Counted from the first letter of the stretch, positions 25,286 through 34,509 are shown. The stretch: 36,497 nucleotides of DNA from Burkholderiales bacterium Ga0077543 (GCA_001464055.1 LNET01000075.1:1-36497), one strand, 5' to 3'. The notes: generated from the letters alone by a model not told the origin. Program-made: numbers and translations.

Positions 25286-26059
25286 ATGTCAGCAACTGCA
25301 CTGCGCATCCCTTCGCGCCGCCACGAAGTCAGCGATGCCGAATGGCGTGTGCGCGTCGATCTGGCGGCCGCCTATCGGCTGGCCGCCCTGTTCAAGTGGG
25401 ACGACCTGGTCTACACCCACATCAGCGCGCGCGTGCCGGGGGTCGAAGGCGAATTCCTGATCAACCCCTACGGCCTGATGTTCGAGGAAATCACCGCGTC
25501 CAGCCTGATCCGGGTCGATGCCCAGGGCGCGAAGCTCGACGAATCGGAATACGAGATCAACCCGCCGGGCTTCGTCATCCACAGCGCCGTGCACAAGGCG
25601 CGCCACGACGCCGGCTGCGTGCTGCATCTGCATTCGCTGAACGGCATCGCGGTATCGGCGCAGCGGGGCGGGGTGCTGCCGCTGTCGCAGCATTCGATCT
25701 TCGTGCTGTCGTCGCTGGGTTATCACGACTACGAGGGCGTGGCCTTGCGTGACGAGGAGAAGCCGCGCCTGGTGGCCGACCTGGGGCGCAACACGCACCT
25801 GATGCTGCGCAACCATGGCCTGCTGACGGTGGGCGCGAGCGTGGCCGACGCCTTCCAGGCGATGTATTTTTTCGAGACCACCTGCAGCATCCAGGTGCGC
25901 GCCCAGGCCGGCGGGGGTGAACTGGTGTTCGTGCCGCCGGACATCGTCGCCACCGCCCAGCAGCAGGCGCGGGCCGCCACCCGAGGCGCGGGCGCCAGCC
26001 TGGCCTGGCCCGGGCTGCTGCGCCGGCTGGACCGCGAATGCCCCGGCTACGACAGCTGA
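25286..26059 (+). CDS. Class II aldolase/adducin-family protein
   Basis: 257 residues; the ATG has an AGGAG ribosome site. The class II aldolase fold is zinc-dependent. Metal-binding histidines are visible in LHLHS (about 113-115) and RNHGLLTVG (about 176), with the N-terminal YTHISARVPG and FLINPYGLMFEEITASSLIRVD segments typical of the family. Members include fuculose-phosphate aldolase and many uncharacterised decarboxylases or aldolases. This long subgroup, with the EYEINPPGFVIHSAVHKARHD segment, is widespread in Burkholderiales without a firm substrate. It is divergent from the Crp-type regulator/kinase/dehydrogenase operon and may be controlled by the same palindrome. Confidence 0.93.
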   Translation: MSATALRIPSRRHEVSDAEWRVRVDLAAAYRLAALFKWDDLVYTHISARVPGVEGEFLINPYGLMFEEITASSLIRVDAQGAKLDESEYEINPPGFVIHSAVHKARHDAGCVLHLHSLNGIAVSAQRGGVLPLSQHSIFVLSSLGYHDYEGVALRDEEKPRLVADLGRNTHLMLRNHGLLTVGASVADAFQAMYFFETTCSIQVRAQAGGGELVFVPPDIVATAQQQARAATRGAGASLAWPGLLRRLDRECPGYDS

Positions 26060-26180
26060 TTCCGCGGGACCCGTGCCGTGCGCCACGAAGTCACCGGCTG
26101 GCTGGCAGCGACCTGTGAGTGCAAGTAACCCTTCGTGCTAGAGTCATTTTCGAACTTCGCAGATGCCCTGAACACCCTCG

Positions 26181-28223
26181 ATGCAGACCTTGCGCCTCGG
26201 CTTGCCGGCGGCCACCGCGGCCCTGTTGGCACTGGCGGCGCCCCTGGCATGGTCTGCAGGCTTCGGCAACCCGGGGGCCAGCGCCGTGCTCGGTCAAGCA
26301 CTGGATTTCGCGGTACCGCTGCGGCTGGATCCGGGTGACTCGATAGAGCCGCGCTGCGTCAGCGCAAAGGTCACCGTGGGCGACCGTGAGCTGCCGGCCA
26401 ACATGGTCGGCACGGTGATCGAGATGACCGGCATGGCCAGCGCCCGCATCCGCGTGCTCACCACGGTGACGATCGACGAGCCGGTCGTGGGCGTCCTGCT
26501 GGACGTGGGTTGCCAGTCACGCCTGTCGCGGCGTTTCGTGGTGCTGGCCGACCCTCCTGGGCTCTTCGATGTGGCCCCCCCGACTGCGAAGCCCATGACG
26601 CCGGTCCAGGTGGCCTTGCCAGCGGCCGAGCCGGTGATGGCCGCAGCCTCCGATGTGCAGCGCCCGGCGCGCACGCCGACGGCCGAGACCGTGCGCAGGC
26701 CTGCCCGTGCAGCCGTGCCGCCGACATCGGCCCGGGAAGGCCGGTCCGAGCGACGCCAGGCCCGCACCGAAAGAGCGCGGTCAGAACCCGGTCGAAGCCC
26801 GAACAGGCGCGAAACCACGATGGCTGCCGCGCCGCGGCTGGTGCTCGACGCCAGTCCCCGCGACGCCGAGGTGACCGCGGCCGAGATGGTTGCCGTCGAG
26901 CAGGCCCTGCAGGCGGTGGCTGATGCTGCCAGCGCCGTCCGCGTCGCCCAGCGCGCCGCTTCGGCTGCCGAGGAGCGTGCCCAGGGTCTGGCCCGCACGG
27001 CCGACCAGCTGCGCGCCGAAGCCCAGGCCCAGCGCGACGCGGCAGCGACGATGCGTGAGCGCCTGGCGCAGTCAGAGTCGCTGTCGAACTGGGTCTGGCC
27101 GATGATGGTGGGCCTGCTGCTGCTGGGCGGGCTGGCAGGCTGGCTGTCCTGGCAACTGGCCGCCCTGCGCCGCGAGCAGCGCCTGGGCTGGCAGCTGGCC
27201 CAGGAACAGGCAGCAGCGGCTGCACTGGCCGACACGCCCGACGAGCCCATGGCTGCGTCGCGGTCCGTCGTGATGCCTGCGGCCGCGTCGAAGCCGCTGG
27301 TTGCCAGCCCTGCGGTGCGGCCCCGCACCCCGTCCAACCCGGCCTGGCCACCGCCGGCGCCGGCAGCGGCGCCACTGCCGGCCGTGCCCGACACCGTGGC
27401 GGTGTCCGACTTCGCGCCCTCGACCCAGGGCGAGGTGGCCGACCTGGCCGAGCGCGAGCCGCTGCCTGCCATGCAGCGCACCCTGCCGCTGCCACCAGCC
27501 CCACCCGTTCAGACGCCCTTGTCTGCAGGCGAAGGACCGCTGCGCGACCTGACGATCGAAGAGCTCATCGACCTGGAGCAGCAGGCCGAGTTCTTCATCG
27601 TGCTGGGCCAGGACGAAGCGGCCATCGACCTGCTCGTCGAACATGCGCGCACCACGGGCGGCAGCAGTCCGCTGCCGTACCTGAAGCTGCTGGAGATCTA
27701 CCAGCGCCGCGGCGACCATGAAGCCTATGAACGCACCCGCGGCCGTTTCAACCAGCGCTTCAATGCTTATGCAGAGGAGTGGGGCCAGGGCCTGCAACAG
27801 GGTCGTGGCCTGGAGGACTACCCTGGCGTGCTGCCGCGGCTCGCACAGGTCTGGGCAAGACCGCTGGACGCCATGGCCGAGCTGGAAGCCTTGCTTTTCC
27901 GCAAGTCGCGCGGTGAGCTCTTCGACCTGCCGGCCTACCGCGAGGTGTTGTTCCTTTACGCGCTGGCACGCGACCTTCTGGACCGCGAAGCCGCCGATAC
28001 CGGCAACGTCGACCTGCTGCTGCCGCTGGCCGACGGCGGCGATTTCGGAGCGACCTCGCCACACCCCTACTTCGGTCTGGACCACGACTCGGTCTTCGAC
28101 CGCAACACCGTCGAAGACCGGCCGACCTCGCCAGTGGACCTGGACCTCTCGCAGGGCGAAAGCCCGACGCGCATCGTCGACTCGCTGGCCGCCAGCCGGC
28201 CGCCTGGCGGGCCAGAACGCTGA
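26181..28223 (+). CDS. FimV/HubP-like inner-membrane protein without a visible LysM domain
   Basis: 680 residues. FimV-type proteins organise the cell pole and type IV pilus assembly. The signal peptide ends near AWSA (26). A FimV-type periplasmic N-domain follows (about 28-130), including ASAVLGQALDFAVPLRLD. Then comes a long Ala/Arg-rich region with a coiled coil (about 230-300), one transmembrane helix (about 302-326, in NWVWPMMVGLLLLGGLAGWL), a Pro/Ala-rich cytoplasmic linker, and the conserved C-terminal TPR-like domain from LTIEELIDLEQQAEFFIVLG (about 455-540). The final part is acidic. I see no LysM peptidoglycan-binding motif between the N-domain and the membrane helix, which is unusual for FimV. 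It stands alone, about 120 bases after the aldolase; no other pilus genes are in the window. Confidence 0.85.
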   Translation: MQTLRLGLPAATAALLALAAPLAWSAGFGNPGASAVLGQALDFAVPLRLDPGDSIEPRCVSAKVTVGDRELPANMVGTVIEMTGMASARIRVLTTVTIDEPVVGVLLDVGCQSRLSRRFVVLADPPGLFDVAPPTAKPMTPVQVALPAAEPVMAAASDVQRPARTPTAETVRRPARAAVPPTSAREGRSERRQARTERARSEPGRSPNRRETTMAAAPRLVLDASPRDAEVTAAEMVAVEQALQAVADAASAVRVAQRAASAAEERAQGLARTADQLRAEAQAQRDAAATMRERLAQSESLSNWVWPMMVGLLLLGGLAGWLSWQLAALRREQRLGWQLAQEQAAAAALADTPDEPMAASRSVVMPAAASKPLVASPAVRPRTPSNPAWPPPAPAAAPLPAVPDTVAVSDFAPSTQGEVADLAEREPLPAMQRTLPLPPAPPVQTPLSAGEGPLRDLTIEELIDLEQQAEFFIVLGQDEAAIDLLVEHARTTGGSSPLPYLKLLEIYQRRGDHEAYERTRGRFNQRFNAYAEEWGQGLQQGRGLEDYPGVLPRLAQVWARPLDAMAELEALLFRKSRGELFDLPAYREVLFLYALARDLLDREAADTGNVDLLLPLADGGDFGATSPHPYFGLDHDSVFDRNTVEDRPTSPVDLDLSQGESPTRIVDSLAASRPPGGPER

Positions 28224-28229
28224 TTGGGT

Positions 28230-28254
28230 GGCAGCCGGCGCGCCGCCCGCTGCC
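28230..28254. terminator. GC-rich hairpin between convergent fimV-like and aminotransferase genes
   Basis: GGCAGC and GCTGCC arms enclose a GGCGCGCC-containing loop in the 36-base gap between two convergent stop codons. It could end both transcripts, but there is no T-run, so the call is moderate. Confidence 0.4.
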
Positions 28255-28259
28255 GACGG

Positions 28260-29429
28260 CTAGAGCCGCTGCAGGCGTTCCAGTGCAGCAGCCAGGGTCT
28301 CGTCGCGCTTCGCGAAGCACAGACGCACCAGGCCCTGTTCGTAGCCGCCGTCGTAGAAGGCCGACATCGGAATCGCGGCGACACCGGCTTCCCGCGTCAG
28401 CCAATGGCAAAAGTCTGCCTCGGGCAGGGCGCTGACGGCGCTGTAGTCCACCAGCTGGAAATAGCTGCCCTGGGTGTGCAGCGGGCGCAGCCGGCTGCGC
28501 TGCAGGCCGGCCAGGAACAGGTCGCGTTTGCGCTGGTAGAAGCCGGGCAACTGCAGGTAGGGCGCGGGGTCGGCCATGTAGCGCGCCAGCGCGTGCTGCA
28601 TCGGCGTGTTGACGGTGAACACGTTGAACTGGTGGACCTTGCGGAACTCGGCCGACAGCGGCGCTGGCGCCAGGACATAGCCCACCTTCCAGCCGGTGAC
28701 GTGGTATGTCTTGCCGAAGCTCGACACAATGAACGCGCGCGCCGCCAGTGCCGGCACCGAAGCCGCGCTGACATGCGGCAGCCCGTCGAAGACCATGTGC
28801 TCGTAGACCTCGTCGCTGATCAGCAGCGTGTCGGTGCCGTCGAGCAGGTGGGCCAGCTGCTCGAAGTCGGCCCGCGTCCAGACCGTTGCGCTCGGGTTGT
28901 GCGGACTGTTGACGATCACGAGCCGGGTACGTGGCGTCAGCGCCGCGGCGATGCGCTCGAAGTCCGGTCTGAAGCTGCCGGGTGTCAAGGGCACGCGTAC
29001 GATGCGGCCACCCGCGAGTTCGATGTTCGGCGCGTAGCTGTCGAAGCAAGGCTCGAGCACCACGACCTCGTCGCCCGGGTGCACGGTGGCCAGCACCGCC
29101 GTCAGGATGGCCTGGGTGGCGCCGGCGGTGATGGTGACTTCGCTGTCGGCGTCGTAGGTGCGGCCCGCCAGCGCGGCCGCCTTGGCGGCCACGCGCTGGC
29201 GCAGCAGCGGCACACCGGGCATCGGCGGGTACTGGTTCAGGCCTTCAGCCATGGCCTGGTGCACATGGGCCAGCAAGGTCGGGTCGCAGTCGAAGTCGGG
29301 GAATCCCTGCCCCAGGTTCACTGCACCATGCTGCTGGGCCAGTGCCGACATGACGCTGAAGATGGTGGTGCCGACCTGAGGCAGGCGGCTCTTCAGCGTG
29401 GGGGTGTGGATGGTGGGTGGATGGGGCAT
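28260..29429 (-). CDS. PLP-dependent aminotransferase, methionine aminotransferase (YbdL)-like
   Basis: 389 residues from the ATG at 29429 (MPHPPTIHTPTLKSRLP). Class I/II aminotransferase fold. The PLP lysine is Lys240 in SSFGKTYHVTGWKVGY, the PLP phosphate/ring contacts include SPHNPS and ISDEVYEHM, and the N-terminal VNLGQGFPDFDCDP is typical of the kynurenine/methionine aminotransferase group that includes E. coli YbdL. It would convert methionine (or aromatic amino acids) to the 2-oxo acid, useful in methionine salvage. The position 14 bases after cysB in a sulfur-linked operon supports the methionine reading. The stop codon is TAG. Confidence 0.9.
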   Translation of the reverse strand: MPHPPTIHTPTLKSRLPQVGTTIFSVMSALAQQHGAVNLGQGFPDFDCDPTLLAHVHQAMAEGLNQYPPMPGVPLLRQRVAAKAAALAGRTYDADSEVTITAGATQAILTAVLATVHPGDEVVVLEPCFDSYAPNIELAGGRIVRVPLTPGSFRPDFERIAAALTPRTRLVIVNSPHNPSATVWTRADFEQLAHLLDGTDTLLISDEVYEHMVFDGLPHVSAASVPALAARAFIVSSFGKTYHVTGWKVGYVLAPAPLSAEFRKVHQFNVFTVNTPMQHALARYMADPAPYLQLPGFYQRKRDLFLAGLQRSRLRPLHTQGSYFQLVDYSAVSALPEADFCHWLTREAGVAAIPMSAFYDGGYEQGLVRLCFAKRDETLAAALERLQRL

Positions 29430-29443
29430 GTCGATCACGTGGG

Positions 29444-30403
29444 TCAAAGCTCGTAGTCGCTGACGGGCGGGTCGCCGGCCATGGCGCGCAGGATCAGCGC
29501 GGTACTGAGATGGGGCGACAGCATCTCGGTGAATGCCAGCACGAAATGGCGCAGGTAGGCGCCGCGCTTGAAGGCCACGCGCGTGACGTTGCTGCCGAAC
29601 AGATGGCCCAGCGGGCGCCAGGCCAGGTCGGCGCCAGCGCCTGCAGCTGCCTCGTCGCGCATCGCGAGCTCGGTGACGATGCCCACGCCCAGGCCCAGGC
29701 GCACATAGGTCTTGATGACGTCGGAGTCGATCGCCTCCAGCGCCACCATCGGTTTCAGGCGCGCCCGGCCGAAGGCCTGGTCGATGCGCGTGCGGCCGGT
29801 CACGGTGGGCTGATAGAGCACCAGCGGGTTGGCCGCCAGCTGCTCCAGCGTGGGCCGTTCCACGGCCGCCAGCGGGTGGCCCTGCGGCACCACCATCACA
29901 TGCTGCCATTCGTGGCAGGGCAGGGTGACCAGGCCTTCGTGGGCCGCCAGCGACTCCGTCGCCAGACCGATTTCGGCCACGTCGTCCAGCAGCATGCGTG
30001 CCACCTGCTCGGGCATGCCCTGGTGCAGCACCACCTGCACCTTGGGCCAGCGACGGCGCAGCTGGGCCACGGGCTCGGGCAGAAAGTAGCGGGCCTGGGC
30101 GTGGGTGGTGGCAATCGACAGCGTGCCCGCGTCCTGCTTGGAGAACTGCTCGCCGATGCGCTTCAGGTTGGCCAGCTCGCGCAGGATGATGTCGACCGAC
30201 TGCAGCACCAGTTCGCCCGGCTCGGTGACTCGGCGCAGCCGCTTGCCGTGGCGCGCGAAGATGTCGACGCCGAGTTCCTCTTCCAGTTCGAGGATGGCCT
30301 TGCTGATGCCGGGCTGCGAGGTGTGCAGGGCCTTGGCGGTCTCGGTGAGGTTCAGGTTGCGGCGCACGGCCTCCTGAACGAAGCGGAACTGCTGCAGGTT
30401 CAT
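29444..30403 (-). CDS. cysB: CysB-family LysR-type regulator
   Basis: 319 residues. The N-terminal winged helix-turn-helix (about 18-45) reads LTETAKALHTSQPGISKAILELEEELG, with the QPGISK recognition helix typical of the CysB/Cbl branch rather than general LysR. The effector domain has LSIATTHAQARYFLP, the strong CysB signature in which Thr residues bind sulfate or O-acetylserine, and VIKTYVRLGLGVGIV near the end. CysB activates sulfate uptake and cysteine synthesis genes when sulfur is limiting. Cbl or the related SsuR are possible alternatives. Its start overlaps the sirohydrochlorin chelatase stop by four bases (ATGA), coupling it to a gene needed for sulfite reductase cofactor. Confidence 0.92.
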   Translation of the reverse strand: MNLQQFRFVQEAVRRNLNLTETAKALHTSQPGISKAILELEEELGVDIFARHGKRLRRVTEPGELVLQSVDIILRELANLKRIGEQFSKQDAGTLSIATTHAQARYFLPEPVAQLRRRWPKVQVVLHQGMPEQVARMLLDDVAEIGLATESLAAHEGLVTLPCHEWQHVMVVPQGHPLAAVERPTLEQLAANPLVLYQPTVTGRTRIDQAFGRARLKPMVALEAIDSDVIKTYVRLGLGVGIVTELAMRDEAAAGAGADLAWRPLGHLFGSNVTRVAFKRGAYLRHFVLAFTEMLSPHLSTALILRAMAGDPPVSDYEL

Positions 30404-30804
30404 GCTGCGGGCAGGCTGGTTGCGGGCAGCAGCCCGAGCGCCACGTCGGCCATCGCGGCCGTGACCGCCGGCATCTCACCCACGGCCGGGTGCAGGGTGA
30501 AGCACAGCCCGGGGTGGGCCTGGCGCATCTGCTCCATCAGCAGCGGCAGGTCCTTGCGTACATGGCCGCCAGTGCCCAGGAACATCGGCAGCACGGCCAC
30601 ATGCTGGCAACCCGCGGTGGCCAGCTCGGCGCCGGCTGCTGGCAGGCTGGGTTCCATGAACTCCAGGAATGCCAGCCGCACCTGCACGCCCGGCCGCTGC
30701 GCCCGCAGTCGTTCGGCCACGGCCTGGAAAGGGCCGGCCCAGCGTGGGTCGCGTGCGCCATGGGCGAAGAGGATCAGGCCGGTGGAGTGGTTCGTGGGGG
30801 TCAT
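30400..30804 (-). CDS. cbiX: CbiX-type sirohydrochlorin chelatase (short form)
   Basis: 134 residues from the ATG at 30804 (MTPTNHSTGLILFAHGARDP); the frame further upstream is inside lptG. A single CbiX-small domain: GLILFAHGARD with the catalytic/metal His, then VRLAFLEFMEPSLP, and VAVLPMFLGTGGHVRKDLP with the second His. The enzyme inserts cobalt or iron into sirohydrochlorin; for sulfite reductase the product is siroheme. Short forms like this work as dimers. It lies 4 bases after lptG and overlaps cysB, which fits a siroheme/sulfur role more than cobalamin synthesis. Confidence 0.9.
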   Translation of the reverse strand: MTPTNHSTGLILFAHGARDPRWAGPFQAVAERLRAQRPGVQVRLAFLEFMEPSLPAAGAELATAGCQHVAVLPMFLGTGGHVRKDLPLLMEQMRQAHPGLCFTLHPAVGEMPAVTAAMADVALGLLPATSLPAA

Positions 30805-30808
30805 CGCG

Positions 30809-31921
30809 TCAACGGTAGCGCACCAGCCAGGCAAATGCGCCCAGCGAAAGCAGCAGGAAGATGCCGCTGGGTGCGGCTGCCGCCATCCAGGGCTCCCAGC
30901 TGCGCAGCAGCCCGACATGGCCGGCCAGGTTGTTCAGCAGCACGAAGCCGATGCCCAGCATGATGCCCAGGAAGACCCTCAGGCTGACGCCTCCGGCCCG
31001 CGCATGCAGGTAGGCGAAAGGCAGGGCCAGCGCCAGCATCACCAGGCAGGCCAGCGGATACAGGGCCTTTTTCCAGAACAGGATCTGGTAACGCTCATTG
31101 GCCTGTTCCTGGTCGCCGAGGTGGGCGCTGTAACGCCACAACTCGGTGGTCGTCATCGTGCTCAGCGGCAGCACGGCCGAAGCGACGACGCTGGCCGTCA
31201 GGCTGCTTTGCCAAGACAGGCTGGGCTCGCGCGTGAGCTCAACGCGGGGCTGGTCGAGCGTGCGCGCGTGCGGCCAGCGGGCGATGCCGGCGTCGGTCAG
31301 GGTCCATTGGCCCTGGGCGTCGACCCGGCCTTCGCGGGCCTCGATGCGGGCCACCAGGCGGCCGTCGGCGTCGAATTCGTAGATGCGGATGTTGACCAGC
31401 AGACCACCGGCGTTGGTGCCCCCGACATTGATCGAAAACGAATGCTCGCCATCGGGCGACATGCGTTTTTCCTTCAGCCAGGCACCGGCGCCAGCAATGG
31501 TGATGCCGCCGGCCGACTGTGCCTTCAGCAGCACCGCCCTGCGCTCGCTGTGCGGGGCCACGTAGTCGCCCACGACGAAGGTGATGCCGGCAAATGCCAC
31601 CCCCAGCACGCCCAGCAGCGACAGCGCCCGCCCCGGGCCCAGCCCGCCGGTGCGCAGGATGGTGAATTCGCTGGATTGCGCCAGCCGCGACAGCGAATAG
31701 ATTGCCCCGATGAGCACGGCGATCGGCATCAGTTCGTACAGGTGTCCTGGCAGTTCGTAGGCGGCTGCCAGGACCGCTGTCCAGGCGGTCCGGTCGTTTG
31801 TGCCGACCCCGTCAAGTTCATCGACGAAGTCGATGAAATAGAACAGCGACAGGAAGGCCAGCGCCACGAACACCACCGAAGAGACGATGTCGGCATACAG
31901 CAGGCGACGAACGGTCTTCAT
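30809..31921 (-). CDS. lptG: LPS export ABC transporter permease LptG
   Basis: 370 residues from the ATG at 31921 (MKTVRRLLYADIVSSV). LptG and LptF form the membrane part of the LptB2FGC machine, which extracts lipopolysaccharide from the inner membrane. Three N-terminal membrane helices, a periplasmic beta-jellyroll domain (about 135-260) and three C-terminal helices are visible. Family segments include YELMPIAVLIGAIYSLSRLAQSSEFTILRTGG, the coupling-helix region that contacts LptB, and FWKKALYPLACLVMLALALPFAY. Its start overlaps the lptF stop by four bases (ATGA). Length matches E. coli LptG (360). Confidence 0.96.
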   Translation of the reverse strand: MKTVRRLLYADIVSSVVFVALAFLSLFYFIDFVDELDGVGTNDRTAWTAVLAAAYELPGHLYELMPIAVLIGAIYSLSRLAQSSEFTILRTGGLGPGRALSLLGVLGVAFAGITFVVGDYVAPHSERRAVLLKAQSAGGITIAGAGAWLKEKRMSPDGEHSFSINVGGTNAGGLLVNIRIYEFDADGRLVARIEAREGRVDAQGQWTLTDAGIARWPHARTLDQPRVELTREPSLSWQSSLTASVVASAVLPLSTMTTTELWRYSAHLGDQEQANERYQILFWKKALYPLACLVMLALALPFAYLHARAGGVSLRVFLGIMLGIGFVLLNNLAGHVGLLRSWEPWMAAAAPSGIFLLLSLGAFAWLVRYR

Positions 31922-33021
31922 GGGCCACTGCCTGCAGCGCTGCGCCGCCACGGCCAGTGCAGCATGGCGGCGTGGTCGCGCCACCACATGAGACCCAGCG
32001 CCAAGGCCAGCACGCCACCGTGCAGACCGATCAGGGCCGTGGCCATGGAGACCCGTCCACCTGCCACCCAGGCCTGGCTCAGGTTGGCCATGTTGTAGTA
32101 GACGATGAAAGCCAGCAAGGCGAACAGCAGGTTCCAGTTGTTGGCGCGTCGCGGGTTGGTGGCAGCCAGGCCGATGCCCAGCAGCAGCAGGTTGGTGGCG
32201 GCCAGCAGCAGGCCCAGGCGCCAGGTCAGTTCGCCTTGATTGCGCAGCGTCGGGTCGCGAATCAACGCCAGCGTGTCCACGGCCTTGGGCGGCAGGCTCT
32301 CCACGGCGCGGATGGCGTTTTCCCCGGCCAGCACGCGGTAGGTTTCGAAGCTGGACAGCGTGCGTTCGCCGTCTGCGGCGTGGATCTCGTTGCGCTGGCC
32401 GCGTTCCAGCACCAGGAAGCGGTCGTTGCCGACGTTTTCCAGCCGCCCCGAACGTGCCGAGGTCACCGACTCGCCACGCTCGTTGTTCTGCAGGATGAAG
32501 ACGTTGCGTGCGTTGATGCGGTCGGCAGCGTCGCGTTCGACGAAGAAGACGCGCTGTCCGTCCCGGCTGGTCTGGAACACCCCGGGCGCCACACGCGACA
32601 GATCCGAACGCTGCTGGTAGCGGTCGCGCAGTTCCAGGCTGCTGCGGTTGCCCCAGGGCCAGACGAAAAGCAGCAGCAAGCCCACCACCACCAGCACGGG
32701 CAGGGCCATCTGCAGCACTGGCCTGACGAAGCGCATCAAGCTCAGGCCGCTGGCAAACCAGATGGCCATTTCACTGTCGCGATACATGCGGCCCAGTGCC
32801 ACGACGATGGCCACGAACAGCGACAGCGCCAGCATCGTCGGCAGATGCCCCAGGGCGATGTAGCCCAGCAGCAGCACCACGTCCTGTGGCGCCACGGCAC
32901 CGCCTGCGGCCTGGCCGACGGTACGGATCAGGAACATCGTGATGACGATGGTGAGGATCACCACCAGGGTGGCGCCGAAGCTCCGCGCGAGCTCACGTCG
33001 CACAGTTGTATCGAATAACAT
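31918..33021 (-). CDS. lptF: LPS export ABC transporter permease LptF
   Basis: 367 residues (MLFDTTVRRELARSFGATL), a characteristic LptF start. It pairs with LptG in the inner membrane. Three N-terminal helices, a periplasmic jellyroll domain (about 130-270) and three C-terminal helices are seen. The coupling region reads MYRDSEMAIWFASGLSLMRFV, and the domain end NQGELTWRLGLLLAATNLLLLGIGLAATNPRRANN is typical. It is the first gene of a five-gene reverse operon and is divergent from pepA with 27 bases between start codons, an arrangement common in proteobacteria. lptB, lptC and lptA are not in the window. Confidence 0.96.
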   Translation of the reverse strand: MLFDTTVRRELARSFGATLVVILTIVITMFLIRTVGQAAGGAVAPQDVVLLLGYIALGHLPTMLALSLFVAIVVALGRMYRDSEMAIWFASGLSLMRFVRPVLQMALPVLVVVGLLLLFVWPWGNRSSLELRDRYQQRSDLSRVAPGVFQTSRDGQRVFFVERDAADRINARNVFILQNNERGESVTSARSGRLENVGNDRFLVLERGQRNEIHAADGERTLSSFETYRVLAGENAIRAVESLPPKAVDTLALIRDPTLRNQGELTWRLGLLLAATNLLLLGIGLAATNPRRANNWNLLFALLAFIVYYNMANLSQAWVAGGRVSMATALIGLHGGVLALALGLMWWRDHAAMLHWPWRRSAAGSGP

Positions 33022-33048
33022 CCGCCGCTTTCAAGCTGGGTGTGAATT

Positions 33049-34509
33049 ATGGACTTCAAGACACAGGTGGCGGCCCCGAACGGCCTCGCCGGACTGACCG
33101 CCGATGCTCTGCTGGTCGTGCTGACCGGCAGCAGCCTGCCGGCCGAGCTGGAAGCTCCGTTGGCCGAGGTCCTGGCGGCGGCCGTCAAGGACGGCGACTT
33201 CGCCTGCAAGCCGGGCCAGTGCCTGTATGCACACCGGGTGACGGGCGTGAAGGCAACGCGGGTTGTGTTTGCGCATGCGGGCGACGGCAGCGTCAAGGCC
33301 TGGCGCAAGGCGGTCGGGCTCGGGGTGGTGCAACTCAAGGCCGGCGGCAGCAAGACGCTGGTGGTGGCTGCTGCCGGTGGCGTGGAACTGAGCGCCGATC
33401 ACGCCGAGGCCCTGGTGGCCGCCGCCGAAGACGCTGTCTATCTGTATCGCCAGACCAAGCCCAGTGCGCCGCCTGCACCCAAGCTGCGCAGCGTGGCGCT
33501 GGCATGCACCAAGGCGCAGCAGGCAGCACTGGCGGCAGGGCTGGAGCGCGGCGTGGCCGTGGCCGCTGGCGTGACACTCGCGCGCGAACTGGCCAACAGC
33601 CCGGGCAACCTGGCCACGCCCACCGGCCTGGCCGATGCCGCAAGGCAGCTGGGCAAGAGCCATGGCCTGAAGGTCGAGGTGCTGGACCGCAAGGACGCCG
33701 AGAAGCTGGGCATGGGTTCGTTCCTGGCCGTGGCGCAGGGCTCGGCCGAACCGCCGAAGTTCATCGTGGCGCGCTGGATGGGCGGCACCAAGGGTGCGGC
33801 GCCGGTGGTGCTGGTCGGCAAGGGCATCACTTTCGATACCGGCGGCATCTCGATCAAGCCATCGGCCGAGATGGACGAGATGAAGTTCGACATGGGTGGT
33901 GCTGCCAGCGTGCTGGGAACCCTGTGTGCGGTGGCGCAGATGAAGGCCAAGGTCAACCTGATCGGCGTGATTCCGGCCTGCGAGAACATGCCCGACGGCA
34001 AGGCCATCAAGCCCGGTGACGTGGTCACGAGCATGAGCGGGCAGACGATCGAGATCCTGAATACCGACGCCGAAGGCCGTCTGATCCTGTGCGACGCCCT
34101 GACCTACGCCGAGCGCTTCAAGCCGGCGGTGGTCGTCGACATCGCCACGCTCACGGGTGCCTGCGTGATTGCCCTGGGTCATCACCGCACCGGCTTGTTC
34201 AGCAGCGACGACGCCCTGGCCGCAGAACTGCTGGCAGCGGGCGAACAGGCACAGGACCCGGCCTGGCGCATGCCGCTGGATGACGAATACGACGAGGGCC
34301 TGAAGAGTCACTTCGCCGACATGGCGAACGTCGGCAGCCGTGCCGGTGGCGCCATCACGGCAGCGATGTTTCTCAAGCGCTTCGCGGGCAAGCTGCGCTG
34401 GGCCCATCTGGACATCGCGGGCACCGCCTGGAAAAGCGGCGCCGCCAAGGGCGGCACCGGCCGCCCGGTGGCACTGCTGACGCATTTCGTGCTGTCGCGC
34501 GCCGGCTGA
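33049..34509 (+). CDS. pepA: Leucyl aminopeptidase (M17)
   Basis: 486 residues. PepA is a hexameric cytoplasmic metallopeptidase that removes N-terminal residues from peptides; in some bacteria it also binds DNA. The C-terminal catalytic domain is clear: VLVGKGITFDTGGISIKPS with the metal-binding Lys and Asp, MKFDMGGAASVLG with another metal Asp, and the hallmark NTDAEGRLILCDALTYAE. The closing WAHLDIAGTAW and GRPVALLTHFVL segments are typical. The N-terminal domain is less conserved, as usual. Divergent from lptF and 12 bases before holC, the standard proteobacterial order. Confidence 0.96.
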   Translation: MDFKTQVAAPNGLAGLTADALLVVLTGSSLPAELEAPLAEVLAAAVKDGDFACKPGQCLYAHRVTGVKATRVVFAHAGDGSVKAWRKAVGLGVVQLKAGGSKTLVVAAAGGVELSADHAEALVAAAEDAVYLYRQTKPSAPPAPKLRSVALACTKAQQAALAAGLERGVAVAAGVTLARELANSPGNLATPTGLADAARQLGKSHGLKVEVLDRKDAEKLGMGSFLAVAQGSAEPPKFIVARWMGGTKGAAPVVLVGKGITFDTGGISIKPSAEMDEMKFDMGGAASVLGTLCAVAQMKAKVNLIGVIPACENMPDGKAIKPGDVVTSMSGQTIEILNTDAEGRLILCDALTYAERFKPAVVVDIATLTGACVIALGHHRTGLFSSDDALAAELLAAGEQAQDPAWRMPLDDEYDEGLKSHFADMANVGSRAGGAITAAMFLKRFAGKLRWAHLDIAGTAWKSGAAKGGTGRPVALLTHFVLSRAG

